Shown here: one piece after another, positions 52,842-62,223 of the stretch
How the letters are laid out: every line of letters starts with the position of its first letter
Numbering within the stretch: the stretch's first letter is position 1
Source: Thiorhodovibrio frisius
Lineage (GTDB): Bacteria > Pseudomonadota > Gammaproteobacteria > Chromatiales > Chromatiaceae
Reading direction: 5' to 3'
NCBI RefSeq assembly: GCF_033954835.1
Contig: NZ_CP121471.1
Coordinates: 5,140,501 to 5,204,500, forward strand
Length of the DNA stretch: 64,000 nt
The notes under the pieces: generated by a model
Database searches by the model: none
What the model was told of the DNA's origin: nothing
Seen by the model: only the letters and a program-made list of their open reading frames with translations
Program-made: the position numbers and the translations under genes

Positions 52842-53591
52842 ATGCGTGACACTATTAAATGGCTTGATAAAAGTGCACTTTCGCAAATAGATACGCAAAA
52901 GTATTGGAATGATTTGGAGATCGAGAAAACGAAAGAATGGTGGATCACCGATGGTAATTATGAAAAATTATTTGATTATTTGCAGCGTTCTGGGTTGATG
53001 GCGGAATATTCAAAATCAGAACAATATATTCCAAAAAGCAAACCGCTAAAAGTTGCTGATTTAGCTGCAGGCACAGGCTGGACTTGCGCTTTATTATCGA
53101 AGTTGGGCAATATCTCAGAAATACATGCAGTTGAAATTTCTAAACATCGATTGGATCTTTTCGAACATTCTTTTAGGATGTTTGATGGTCAAATCGATAA
53201 AGTTTACCGGTATCTTGGTAGTTTTTATGATTTAAAGTTTCGCGATGCCAGCATGGATATCGTTTATCTATCTCAAGCATTTCACCATGCGCAACATCCA
53301 TTGCAATTACTGCAAGAGTGTGACCGAATCTTAAAGAAAAAAGGGCTTATTATTCTTGTTGGGGAGCATTGCATTCCTTTAAAAAAAGTTTTTTTGAAAA
53401 TGATTGGGAGCCTCAAGAAAGGCCATTTAAAGTTTCAGTTTTCCAGCTTATTTCCTCTGGATCCAGTCTTGGGCGATCATTATTATACCGATTTGCATTA
53501 TCGGGTCATGTTTTTTAAATACGGTTATAAGCTAAAACGTGTAAGAGCATTGAAGAAATCAATTTACATTGCCAGCAAAGTGTTGGCATAA
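52842..53591 (+). CDS. Class I SAM methyltransferase
   Basis: This 249-residue protein has motif I LKVADLAAGTGWTCALLSKL, VEISKHRLDLFEHS and MDIVYLSQAFHHAQHPLQLLQECDRILKKKGLIILVGEH, the typical methyltransferase-11 layout. ATG 52842 has TAGGT upstream. Likely an O- or N-methylation of a glycan sugar; substrate unknown. Confidence 0.8.
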   Translation: MRDTIKWLDKSALSQIDTQKYWNDLEIEKTKEWWITDGNYEKLFDYLQRSGLMAEYSKSEQYIPKSKPLKVADLAAGTGWTCALLSKLGNISEIHAVEISKHRLDLFEHSFRMFDGQIDKVYRYLGSFYDLKFRDASMDIVYLSQAFHHAQHPLQLLQECDRILKKKGLIILVGEHCIPLKKVFLKMIGSLKKGHLKFQFSSLFPLDPVLGDHYYTDLHYRVMFFKYGYKLKRVRALKKSIYIASKVLA

Positions 53592-53606
53592 TTTTGGCGC
53601 TATATT

Positions 53607-54278
53607 TTGATTACTATAAACCAAGATCAATGTTCGTCACCAAAATCCGTGCATAGCATTTTTGTTCAAGCCAATTTGGTTTTTTTTGATTTTGACGGCG
53701 TGATCAAAGATTCCATTTCAGCAAAGTCTGATGCTTTCGCTGAATTGTTTTCCGGATATGATCCTCGCCTTGCCGTGAAAGTGCGAGACCATCACGAAAC
53801 ACATGGCGGCATGTCCCGTTTCGAGAAACTGCCTCTTTATCTTTCTTGGGCCGGTGTGCAGCCGACGCCAGAGAAAATACACGAATGCAGCAATCAATTC
53901 GCGCAACTGGCGCGGGCAAAGGTTCTGGCTTCGCCTTGGGTTAAGGGGATGCGTGAGTACTTGGAGCGAGAGCAGCCCCAACAAACTCGAATATTGGTTA
54001 CGGCAACGCCGGAAAAAGAAATAATCGAGATTCTTAACGTACTGAAAATAAGGAAATGTTTTCATGAAGTGCATGGTGCCCCAAAAAAGAAAAGCGACGT
54101 GGTGCAAGATGTCTTGCAACGCTGGCAAGTGTCACCCGACAAGACGCTTTTGGTCGGCGATTCGATGACCGATTGGCAGGCTGCAATGGATCATCAAGTG
54201 CCCTTTTTATTACGCCGAACGCCATGGAACAGGGAACTTCAAGAAAGCAGCGGTTGTTTGGCCTTTGATCATTTATAG
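53607..54278 (+). CDS. HAD-family phosphatase
   Basis: This 223-residue HAD protein has motif I VFFDFDGVIKDS, motif II LVTATPEKE and motifs III/IV KKSDVVQDVLQRW then TLLVGDSMTDWQAAM, so the catalytic residues are intact. It may dephosphorylate an ulosonate phosphate, as KdsC does for Kdo, and lies next to an aldolase gene. The start is uncertain: TTG 53607 gives the full frame, GTG 53649 is an alternative. Confidence 0.82.
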   Translation: MITINQDQCSSPKSVHSIFVQANLVFFDFDGVIKDSISAKSDAFAELFSGYDPRLAVKVRDHHETHGGMSRFEKLPLYLSWAGVQPTPEKIHECSNQFAQLARAKVLASPWVKGMREYLEREQPQQTRILVTATPEKEIIEILNVLKIRKCFHEVHGAPKKKSDVVQDVLQRWQVSPDKTLLVGDSMTDWQAAMDHQVPFLLRRTPWNRELQESSGCLAFDHL

Positions 54279-54281
54279 CTC

Positions 54282-55061
54282 ATGAACCGACGCACATTGA
54301 TTGAACACATACGTCAACGTCTAGCTAATGGCGGGCGATCCATTGGTAGCTGGATGCAAATTGGGCACCCGTCCATTGCTGAAATCATGGGTGCGGGCGG
54401 TTACGATTGGATTGCCGTTGATCTGGAACATGGCAGTATCGGCATATCGCAATTACCGAATCTCTTCCGCGCCTTGGAGCTTGGCGGTACCCTGCCGATG
54501 GCACGCTTGGCGCGGGGGCACCCCAAGGATTGCAAACTGGCTCTGGATGCAGGCGCGGGTGGAGTCATCGTCCCGATGATCGAAAGTGCCGAGCAATTAC
54601 AAGCCGTTTGCCAAGCATGCCGCTGGCCTCCCGCAGGTAACCGGGGTGTAAGCTTTTCCCGTGCCAATTTATATGGTCAGCGTTTCGACGAATATGCACT
54701 CGAAGCCCAAGCGCCGCTCGTGGTGGCAATGATCGAACAAGCGCGCGCGCTTGATCATTTAGAAGACATATTACAAGTACCGGGCTTGGATGCCCTGCTA
54801 ATCGGCCCTTACGATCTGGCTGCTTCCCTGGGACTGACCGCTGATTTCAAGGCGCCTCGATTTCTGGAAGCGATTCAGCATATTCGTCGGGTTGCTGATT
54901 TACACGGCGTACCCCGTGGTGTGCATCTGGTACAACCTGCCCCTGATCGGCTGGAACTGTATTGGCGAGACGGTGATCGTTTTTTGGCGTATTCAATTGA
55001 TGCGGTGTTTTTAAATCAAGGTGCTCGTTGCCCTTGTCCGATGGGAGCGGCAATGCCTTGA
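54282..55061 (+). CDS. HpcH/HpaI-family aldolase
   Basis: This 259-residue protein has IGSWMQIGHPSIAEIMGAGGYDWIAVDLEHGS and GGVIVPMIESAEQ, the barrel motifs of class II pyruvate aldolases such as HpcH, GarL and RhmA. MIEQ, GPYDLAASLG and DAVFLNQGARC complete the site. It would make or cleave a 2-keto-3-deoxy acid from pyruvate and an aldehyde. Beside a phosphatase and a CMP-Kdo-synthetase-like gene, it may feed a variant ulosonic acid pathway. The start follows the HAD stop by three bases. Confidence 0.85.
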   Translation: MNRRTLIEHIRQRLANGGRSIGSWMQIGHPSIAEIMGAGGYDWIAVDLEHGSIGISQLPNLFRALELGGTLPMARLARGHPKDCKLALDAGAGGVIVPMIESAEQLQAVCQACRWPPAGNRGVSFSRANLYGQRFDEYALEAQAPLVVAMIEQARALDHLEDILQVPGLDALLIGPYDLAASLGLTADFKAPRFLEAIQHIRRVADLHGVPRGVHLVQPAPDRLELYWRDGDRFLAYSIDAVFLNQGARCPCPMGAAMP

Positions 55062-56035
55062 AAGAAGAAGAGATCAGACCGGCCAAACTCTTTGCTGAAT
55101 ACCTGCGATTAGCCGAGCAGGACATCGACCTCTATTTTTCTGATGAACCGCGTTTTCAGTATTGTTGTCCAGCTTGCGGTACCGATGGCACGCCAGCTTT
55201 CCGCAAAAATGGTTTCGATTACGAAGAATGTCGTCATTGTGCGACGCTTTATGTTTCCCCAAGACCGTCGACTACCGCATTTGCGCGCTATTATACGGAA
55301 GCGGCTTCAGTGCGTTATTGGGCAACGACATTTTATAAAGAAACCGCAGAAGCACGCCGAATTAACTTATGGCGTCCCAAAGCACGCATGATGGCTTCCG
55401 TTTTAGAGCGTTTTGCATCGGTTTCCTGTCACATTATTGATGTTGGCGGCGGTTACGGTATTTTTGCCGAGGAAATGCAGCCTTTTGTTGCCCAACCCGT
55501 AACTATTGTTGAACCGGGTCCGCAGTTAGCTCAGATTTGTCTGAGCAAAGGCTTACCGGTGATTGAGAAATTTTTGGAACAAGTTACGGAAACCGATTTA
55601 CCGCAAGGTAGGCGTGTTTTTGTCAGCTTCGAGCTTTTTGAACATTTGCATGATCCGGTACATTTTCTCGTACAGTTAAAAAAGCTGATGCATCCTGGCG
55701 ATCTGTTTCTTTTTACAACGCTGTCCGGTACAGGGTTGGATATTCGAGTTTTATGGGAACAATCCCATGCAATATCGCCACCGCATCATCTGAATTTTTT
55801 CAATCCGCATTCAGTGCAAATTCTTTTGGCAAACAGCGGATTTGAAATCCTCGATGTTTCAACGCCGGGAAAACTGGATCTTGATATTCTTTTCAACAAT
55901 CAAACACTGGTACAGGATCGGTTTTGGCAAACATTTCTCGCTCACACAACTGAACAAGAGCGGGAACGCTGCCAAGAGATACTCGCTAAAACCGGTTACA
56001 GTTCGCACATGCAGGTCATTTGTCGTCAGCCATGA
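55058..56035 (+). CDS. SAM methyltransferase with N-terminal zinc ribbon
   Basis: This protein has a zinc-ribbon (CCPACGTDG...CRHCATLYVSPRP) and a methyltransferase domain (HIIDVGGGYGIFAEEM, VFVSFELFEHLHDPVHFLVQL). The layout matches sugar C-methyltransferase-like and phosphono-cluster proteins. A TTG at 55058 overlaps the aldolase stop (TTGA), with GGGAGCGG seven bases before it; a TTG at 55028 is an alternative. Substrate unknown. Confidence 0.78.
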   Translation: MKEEEIRPAKLFAEYLRLAEQDIDLYFSDEPRFQYCCPACGTDGTPAFRKNGFDYEECRHCATLYVSPRPSTTAFARYYTEAASVRYWATTFYKETAEARRINLWRPKARMMASVLERFASVSCHIIDVGGGYGIFAEEMQPFVAQPVTIVEPGPQLAQICLSKGLPVIEKFLEQVTETDLPQGRRVFVSFELFEHLHDPVHFLVQLKKLMHPGDLFLFTTLSGTGLDIRVLWEQSHAISPPHHLNFFNPHSVQILLANSGFEILDVSTPGKLDLDILFNNQTLVQDRFWQTFLAHTTEQERERCQEILAKTGYSSHMQVICRQP

Positions 56036-56781
56036 ACATCATTGCCATCATTCCCGCACGCATGGGCAGCAGTCGTTTTCCTGGTAAACCCATGGCACTA
56101 TTGGCCGGGAAACCGATGATCCGACACGTCTATGAGCGCGTGTCCCGCTGTCCGTTATTATCCAAAACCGTGGTAGCCACCTGTGATCAGGAGATTGTGC
56201 AATATATCCATTCTATTGGCGGTGAGACGATCCTAACAGGCCGGCATCACGAACGCGCATCTGATCGCTGCGCGGAGGCCCTGTTGCTCATGGAAAATCG
56301 CGACCAAATTACCTACGATATTGTCGTTATGGTGCAGGGTGACGAACCTATGACGAGTCCGGCAATGATTGCGGAAGCCGTGCAAGCTATGATGGACGAT
56401 CCTGATATCCTCGTTGCGAATCTTCTCGGAGATATTAATTCAGTTAGCGAGTTCGAAGATCGCAATTGTATTAAAGTCGTTTGCGATCTGCGCGGAAATG
56501 CTCTTTATTTTTCCCGTGAACCCATCCCTACGAGAGGAATTGTAGAACATGCGACGATGTTGAAGCAGGTTTGTGTCATGCCGTTCCGGCGCGAGTTTCT
56601 TCTAAAATACACGGAAATGCAGCCGACCCCTCTCGAGACTGCGGAGTCTATCGATATGATGCGAGTGCTTGAGCATGGGATGAGCGTGCGGATGATTCCG
56701 ACTAAGCACCAAACATTCTCGGTTGATACAAGAAACGATCTTGTTAATGTAGAAAAGCTTTTGAACTCTGAGTCAGACTAA
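56032..56781 (+). CDS. kdsB: 3-deoxy-manno-octulosonate cytidylyltransferase-type enzyme
   Basis: This 249-residue protein has IIAIIPARMGSSRFPGKPM, HHERASDRCAEAL, VVMVQGDEPMTSP and YFSREPIPTR of KdsB/CMP-Kdo synthetases. It activates a Kdo-like acid as its CMP derivative. Given kdnA- and kdnB-like genes nearby, its natural substrate may be 8-amino-Kdo, as for KdnC of Shewanella, rather than plain Kdo. ATG 56032 overlaps the previous stop. Confidence 0.87.
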   Translation: MNIIAIIPARMGSSRFPGKPMALLAGKPMIRHVYERVSRCPLLSKTVVATCDQEIVQYIHSIGGETILTGRHHERASDRCAEALLLMENRDQITYDIVVMVQGDEPMTSPAMIAEAVQAMMDDPDILVANLLGDINSVSEFEDRNCIKVVCDLRGNALYFSREPIPTRGIVEHATMLKQVCVMPFRREFLLKYTEMQPTPLETAESIDMMRVLEHGMSVRMIPTKHQTFSVDTRNDLVNVEKLLNSESD

Positions 56782-57004
56782 CTGGTGGTGGAATCGTTAA
56801 TATTAATCGTTTTGCTGGTTATGCAAGATAAGGCACTTCGCTTATTAGGCGGAGGCGTGTTTTGGCGAGTTTTGATGAGCTATGTAAATAGAAAAATGCC
56901 TCGTTTAAAGAATCTTGTGGTTTGTTGTAAAATACGCTTGACAAAGCAATCGCAATTTAGAAAAAATGTTAACTTGATCGTAAAATCAAATAATTAGGGT
57001 TAAT

Positions 57005-59014
57005 TTGTTGTCATACAAAAAGTCAAAAAAAAGAGCATTTGTGATTTTTGATAGTACAGGCCTGAGAGCTCCAGCCTTGGAGCCGGACTTGTTGTGGAAA
57101 TCAGATGCATGGAAAGATATAACTGGCGCGAGGTGTATTAACAATATTGTAGAAGAGAATTCAGATGAGGTCCGGCAGGCGTACCTTGCTTTTGTTTTTT
57201 TGCTTGGGCGTAGTCAAGTACGGGGTATGAAAGTTATAGAGCATCTTAGGCTTCGAGATTTTCTAAGTGCGTGGTGGCTTTTGCCAATAGCAGAAAAAGA
57301 CAATTTACTAGGTAGCAAATACATTAATCAGGTCATCCGATTATTAGCGCTAGAACTAATTGTTTTACCGGAGTTGAACTTAGGTTCTCTTACCTATGAC
57401 GGCGGGCAGGCGGACGTTGCTGAATGTTTAAGTGGTTGGTGCAAAGAGGTCGGCGTTCAATTTCAATGGCTAAAAGAGGGTAAGCAATTTGCAAAAAAGA
57501 GGAAAACGTTTTTCATTATTGGTGTACGCTGGTATAAAGATTGTTTAAGAAAGATTGGGCGCGCATATACGTATTATGTTCGCCGAAAGGTGCCGACGCT
57601 TTTTGATCTTTATGGTGGCAGCGTGTGGTATAGAATTTTTCATTTTCTCGGTGTCCGTGGGTGTGAACTCAAGAGCTGGAAAAACCAAAAGTCAGGGATA
57701 CTTGCGGTTTCATATCTTGGTGAGGTTAATCATAATCGGCTCAAAGACGGTAAGTTTGAGAGTGCTTATTGGGGAGCTTTGCCTTGGCATTTGCGTGCCG
57801 AAAAGAGGCCAACTCGCTGGTTACATATTTTTGTCCCGTGTTCGACCGTTCCAACGGTTGATGCTGCAAAAGAAATTATTGCGATGCTCAACAAAAGGTC
57901 GGAAGGTACTGAGTTGCATGTACTGCTAGACGCGTTCGTTTCGGCGAAAGTTTTGCGAAGGACAGCTAGAGATTGGTGCGCTTTGTGCCTAGCGTTTTTA
58001 AGAATGGGATCAGTGCGCCATCTATTCCGGCCAGAACATTCGAAGATCAATTTATGGCCAATACTTAAGCGGGATTTCAGAATCGGTTTTCTCTTCGGCC
58101 GGGCGGGGCAGAATTGTCTGAGCTTAAACCTTTTTGAGGCTGCCCTAGATGGAATCGATCGGCAACATACGGGGATCTTCTTGCTTGAAAATTATGGCTG
58201 GGAAAAGGCGCTAATTTCAGCGTGGTTAAGCAACGGTCACGGGCGTCTTATAGGTTTTTGCCATTCAACAATCAGATATTGGGATCTTCGTTACTTTCAT
58301 GATTACCGTGAATATTTGCAAGCGGATGTCTTGAGTATGCCGTTGCCGTCAATTTTCGCTATAGGATCTCCAAGCGGGAAAATTTTGCTCGAGGGAAGCG
58401 GCGCCCCGAAAAAAAAGCTGCATGATGTAGAGGCCTTACGATACGGATACCTTACTGGAAAAGGGGAAACAAGTATAACGTTGCATAGAGAGGTGCCAGA
58501 TGAGAGTAAGACTGGAAGTTGGCATCGCACCATCCGAAGTGCGCTTTTTTTGGGCGATATTTCCGCAGTCTCTACGCGCACTTCTTTGCAAGTGGTTGAA
58601 TCAACTATTAATTCATTTCCAGATATCACGGTGACATTGAGATTCCATCCAGCGTGTCCTCTGCGCTGTCCAAAAAATGAACAGTTCGCAATGGCAAAAG
58701 CGAATCAACCGGTCGGCAAGTTGATTTCTGAGTTTGATATCGCGATTGCTGCGGGAGCCACATCTGCTGCGGTTGATGCCTATTGTTCCGGTTTAAAAGT
58801 CCTTGTTTGGCTTGGGCCTGATGAATTTAATACGAGTCCGCTTAGAGGTTTTCCGGGAGTATTTTTTTTCTCCACGAGTAACGACCTAATAAAAATTTTC
58901 AAAAACGCGGAATTGAAAGTTATGTCATTGAAGGCCGATAGACAAGACTTTTTTTTGCTAAATGACAGGTTACCAAGGTGGCGCAGAATACTCAGTGCAC
59001 CCCCCGATCTTTAG
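57005..59014 (+). CDS. TIGR04326-like surface carbohydrate biosynthesis protein
   Basis: This 669-residue protein resembles the TIGR04326 family of surface carbohydrate proteins found with LIC12162 genes: YGWEKALISAWLSNGHGRLIGFCHSTIRYWDLRYF, then IAIAAGATSAAVDAYCSGLKVLVWL near the end. TTG 57005 with AGGG upstream is the likely start. A coding-like stretch continues for 24 codons in the +1 frame after the stop, from a C6 run, suggesting a small frameshift at the 3' end. Confidence 0.65.
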   Translation: MLSYKKSKKRAFVIFDSTGLRAPALEPDLLWKSDAWKDITGARCINNIVEENSDEVRQAYLAFVFLLGRSQVRGMKVIEHLRLRDFLSAWWLLPIAEKDNLLGSKYINQVIRLLALELIVLPELNLGSLTYDGGQADVAECLSGWCKEVGVQFQWLKEGKQFAKKRKTFFIIGVRWYKDCLRKIGRAYTYYVRRKVPTLFDLYGGSVWYRIFHFLGVRGCELKSWKNQKSGILAVSYLGEVNHNRLKDGKFESAYWGALPWHLRAEKRPTRWLHIFVPCSTVPTVDAAKEIIAMLNKRSEGTELHVLLDAFVSAKVLRRTARDWCALCLAFLRMGSVRHLFRPEHSKINLWPILKRDFRIGFLFGRAGQNCLSLNLFEAALDGIDRQHTGIFLLENYGWEKALISAWLSNGHGRLIGFCHSTIRYWDLRYFHDYREYLQADVLSMPLPSIFAIGSPSGKILLEGSGAPKKKLHDVEALRYGYLTGKGETSITLHREVPDESKTGSWHRTIRSALFLGDISAVSTRTSLQVVESTINSFPDITVTLRFHPACPLRCPKNEQFAMAKANQPVGKLISEFDIAIAAGATSAAVDAYCSGLKVLVWLGPDEFNTSPLRGFPGVFFFSTSNDLIKIFKNAELKVMSLKADRQDFFLLNDRLPRWRRILSAPPDL

Positions 59015-59097
59015 AGCCAAATGTTGATGCTTTAGCAGTCGGGGAGCAGATCGAGCGCCTACTAATAAACAGTTGGCGAAGCTAACCGGGAGAAGGT

Positions 59098-60000
59098 ATG
59101 TTGAGTGTATCTGTAATCGTCGCAACCTTCAATCGAGAGTTCCGGCTGAGACGGTTAGTCGACGCTCTCCGTGTTCAGGATTTTCCTTCTAAACGGTTTG
59201 AGGTTATCCTTGTTGACGATGGGTCTACCGACGGAACAGGGGGCTATTTGAGAACCTTACACAACGACACAAGGTTGCAAATTCGGGTTCTTTCACAAAA
59301 CAACCGTGGGCCAGCGAGTGCGCGAAATTTTGGTGCACGGGTGGCTCGCGGAGATTTGTTTGCCTTTATCGACGATGACTGCGTGCCTGACTCGAACTGG
59401 CTTTCGGAGATGGTCATTTGTGCAGATAGAGATGCTTCGCTTGCGGGTATCGGTGGGATGATCGTGCGACTTCATGATAATGTGATGAGCCGTTGGGTTG
59501 ATCGGTCTGGAATTATGGGACATCCGTTATACTGCGGTGGCGCAACATCGTATTTGGTAACAGCGAACGCTGTTTTTCGCCGGCGAGCGTTTGAAGAAGT
59601 TGGGGGATTTAATGAGCAGATCGGATGGCCTGGCGGAGAAGATCCTGAGTTGGCATTGAGAATCCGTTTGGCCGGGGGGCGTTTGGGAATTTGTTCAGGA
59701 AGCAGGGTAAGGCATGAGCATCGAGACTCCTTTAGAGGGTTGTTTAGGACATTTTTTTGCTATGGAAGGGGCAGCATTTTTTTTAGTACGCCTTCGAGTT
59801 GGGGAGTAAGGTCGTGGCGAGGCCGAAAAGCTATTATACGGTTATTATGTGGATGTTCCTGGCGTCATTTGACAATGGCATTTTATGGGGCATTTAGGCC
59901 TAGCCTCTCTCTTGCTGAAAGGATCACAGAGTTGACTTGCGGCGTTATTCGAGCATTTGGATTTTGTTGGGGAAGAGCCTATCAGCACTACTTATTCTAG
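59098..60000 (+). CDS. Family 2 glycosyltransferase
   Basis: This 300-residue GT2 has VSVIVATFNREFRLRRLVDAL, VILVDDGSTDGTGGYL, the donor-site FIDDDCVPDSNW and GGEDPELALRIRLAGGRLG. GGGAGAAGG sits before the ATG. It transfers a sugar from a nucleotide donor; the linkage is unknown. A weak hydrophobic region near the end may tether it to the membrane. Confidence 0.85.
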   Translation: MLSVSVIVATFNREFRLRRLVDALRVQDFPSKRFEVILVDDGSTDGTGGYLRTLHNDTRLQIRVLSQNNRGPASARNFGARVARGDLFAFIDDDCVPDSNWLSEMVICADRDASLAGIGGMIVRLHDNVMSRWVDRSGIMGHPLYCGGATSYLVTANAVFRRRAFEEVGGFNEQIGWPGGEDPELALRIRLAGGRLGICSGSRVRHEHRDSFRGLFRTFFCYGRGSIFFSTPSSWGVRSWRGRKAIIRLLCGCSWRHLTMAFYGAFRPSLSLAERITELTCGVIRAFGFCWGRAYQHYLF

Positions 60001-60171
60001 GAAGAGCTAATATCCCTCTTTTCGACTGGCCAAGAGTTTAGAAATACCGAGCTTGTCGGGTCGGCTTTCCGAGAATCCGCGTGCGGAAGGAAGTCGTTGC
60101 AAAAACTATCGACGTATTTTGGTGTAGTCGAATCGGGTTTTGTGTGGTTCGGAGTTATATCTGAGGTTGCA

Positions 60172-60549
60172 ATGAATAAGGAAAAAGGCATAATTTTTGG
60201 GGCGAGTTTAGGGGGCCGTCGCGCTTTAAAAAGCTTGCGAAAGGAATATGACATCGTTGGTTTTGTGGATAATGACCGGAGCAAGCACGGGCAGGATTTC
60301 ATGGGGAGGTTTGTATGGCCGCCCGCTGAAATTGTTAATCGCGATGTTGATAAAATTTTCATCGCAAGTGTTTATGCTCCTGAAATTATGTATCAGTTAC
60401 TGCGGGAGTATGGTATTTTGAAATCGAAAATTGTTGTTGTTCCCGCAGAAATTTTGAGCGGAGAAGATGAAGTTCCGCTCGGCTGTCTCGTGTTGGTGGC
60501 TGTTATGCTTTTTATGATCGGGTGGGGAATCAAAGTTATTTTTTTTTAA
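60172..60549 (+). CDS. Small Rossmann-fold protein with C-terminal membrane helix
   Basis: A 125-residue protein: GIIFGASLGGRRALKSLRKEYDIVGFVDNDRSK gives a Rossmann strand-loop-helix like the N-terminal domain of PglD or CapD-type proteins, then KIFIASVYAPEIMYQLLREYG. It ends in a membrane helix (LVLVAVMLFMIGWGIKVIFF). Function unknown; the ATG at 60172 is preferred because GAGG lies just upstream. Confidence 0.5.
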   Translation: MNKEKGIIFGASLGGRRALKSLRKEYDIVGFVDNDRSKHGQDFMGRFVWPPAEIVNRDVDKIFIASVYAPEIMYQLLREYGILKSKIVVVPAEILSGEDEVPLGCLVLVAVMLFMIGWGIKVIFF

Positions 60550-60888
60550 TGAGAAGGGTTGCGGTATCGTTTTATTACATGTGCATGGAATCAGCAGAAA
60601 GTTGTTCGAATAAATTTTTCTTTACCGTCTCGTCTGGTTGTCTTTAATCACCCTGGGTAGCCATGGGTATAGCTAAATTACACTGCGAGTCGATGTTGTT
60701 TTGGATTTTGATTTTCGCTTTTTTTAAGAGCGATTCGATTGGTGGTTTCTTTTTTTGGCGCTACAGGTCGGTGATCTGTCGCCTAAATTTCTGCACTCGG
60801 ATTTAATATTGCGCACTGCCCTCATGTAAATGAACCGCTTCGATAATAAACCTATTCCGGCGTTTCAGCAAATACTGGGACGGGCGTG
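60550..60888. other. AT-rich intergenic region at the end of the less GC-rich island
   Basis: No gene supported. GC content rises sharply after this gap, so it probably marks the island boundary and carries the promoter of the nucleotide-sugar dehydrogenase operon. Confidence 0.4.
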
Positions 60889-62223
60889 ATGACCGCGCTC
60901 TATGAGTTAGCTGTCGTCGGTATAGGCCGGGTTGGCTTGCCGCTGGCGTTGCTTTTTGCGTCGCGGGGGTTGCGAGTTCTTGGCATCGATAGGGATCTTG
61001 GCATCATCGAAGGGGCTAGGGCTGGTAAGATGCCGTTCATGGAGACGGGTTGTCAGGAATTGCTAGCGTCTGGCTTGGAATTTTTTACCACCGATTCAGT
61101 CGCTGATGCTGCTGATGCGGCAGCGGTTATCATCACCGTCGGGACGCCCTTTGTTGAGCACTTCGAGATGAATCTTGGTCATCTCAATGCGGTGCTGAAG
61201 GTTCTGATTCCTCGGCTGAGGGAAGGGCAGTTGGTGATTCTTCGCTCTACTGTCGTTGTGGGGACGACTGAGTTTGTCCAGCGCCGGATTGAGGTGGAGC
61301 GTGGCTGGCAGGTGGGGCGGGAGTTTTTTCTGGCCTATGCGCCGGAGCGGATTTTGGAGGGGCGGGCGCTTGAGGAGATGAGTCGGCTGCCGCAACCGAT
61401 TGGGGCGATGGACGACGGGAGTTGGGAACGGGCTGATCGGCTGTTTAAGCAGCTGACGCACGAGACTTTTCGCGTGACCTTTCGCGGTGCTGAGTTGGTG
61501 AAGTTGTTTTGCAATACCAGCCGGTATGTCTATTTTGCCTTGGTGAATTATTTTTTCATGGTGGCGCGGCAGTTTGATGAGGATATTCATGAGCTGCTGG
61601 ATGTGACGAATCGGGATTATCCGCGCCCGATCCTGTATTCCCCCGGGTTTTCCGCGGGGCCTTGCCTGCGCAAGGATTTCGCGATGATCTCGGAGCTGTT
61701 CCCGCAGACGGATTTGTTCACGGCGGCCTGGCGGATCAATGAGTCCATGCCGAAGGTGATTGTCGATGAGCTGCACGAGCGCGCGGATCTGCGGCGCAGT
61801 CGGGTGGCGGTCTTGGGTTTTACCTTTAAGGCGGACAGTGACGACATTCGCGATAGCTTGATTCCGAAGCTGCTGCGTTATTTGCTGCGCGAGGTGCCGC
61901 TTTCAGTGCGGGTGGCGGAGCCGAATTTGCCGCTGGGTCGGGGACTGGATGTCGGCGATGAGCAGTTTGAGAACCTGTCGGTGGAGGCGGCGCTGCGGGA
62001 TGCCGATGTGGTGGTGATCGCGAACATGCACAGCGTTTTTCGCCGCGATTGGCCCGAATTGGTCGTGGGGTTGCGGCCGGGTGTGCTGATCGCGGATGTT
62101 TGGAACATGACCGGGCGGAAGCGAATGTTTTACCGCCATGAGCCAGATCGGGAGATTGAGGGTGCGGCGGGTTCGGAGCCTAACTGCGAGCCGAACGGAC
62201 ATCAGGACAGGGAGGACGCATGA
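60889..62223 (+). CDS. UDP-glucose/UDP-ManNAc dehydrogenase family protein
   Basis: This 444-residue protein has LAVVGIGRVGLPLALLFASRG, TVGTPFVEHF, LRSTVVVGTTEFV, the catalytic cysteine in SAGPCLRKDFAM and VLGFTFKADSDDIRDSL. It oxidises a UDP-sugar at C6 to the uronate. ATG 60889 is preferred over the GTG at 60886. It ends in an ATGA overlap with the epimerase gene. Confidence 0.88.
   Translation: MTALYELAVVGIGRVGLPLALLFASRGLRVLGIDRDLGIIEGARAGKMPFMETGCQELLASGLEFFTTDSVADAADAAAVIITVGTPFVEHFEMNLGHLNAVLKVLIPRLREGQLVILRSTVVVGTTEFVQRRIEVERGWQVGREFFLAYAPERILEGRALEEMSRLPQPIGAMDDGSWERADRLFKQLTHETFRVTFRGAELVKLFCNTSRYVYFALVNYFFMVARQFDEDIHELLDVTNRDYPRPILYSPGFSAGPCLRKDFAMISELFPQTDLFTAAWRINESMPKVIVDELHERADLRRSRVAVLGFTFKADSDDIRDSLIPKLLRYLLREVPLSVRVAEPNLPLGRGLDVGDEQFENLSVEAALRDADVVVIANMHSVFRRDWPELVVGLRPGVLIADVWNMTGRKRMFYRHEPDREIEGAAGSEPNCEPNGHQDREDA

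Noticed and set aside
56785-56997. 70-codon frame beginning MVESLILIVLLVMQDKALRLL
   Set aside because: No ribosome site, no family resemblance, low-complexity basic tail; more likely an AT-rich chance frame between kdsB and the next gene.
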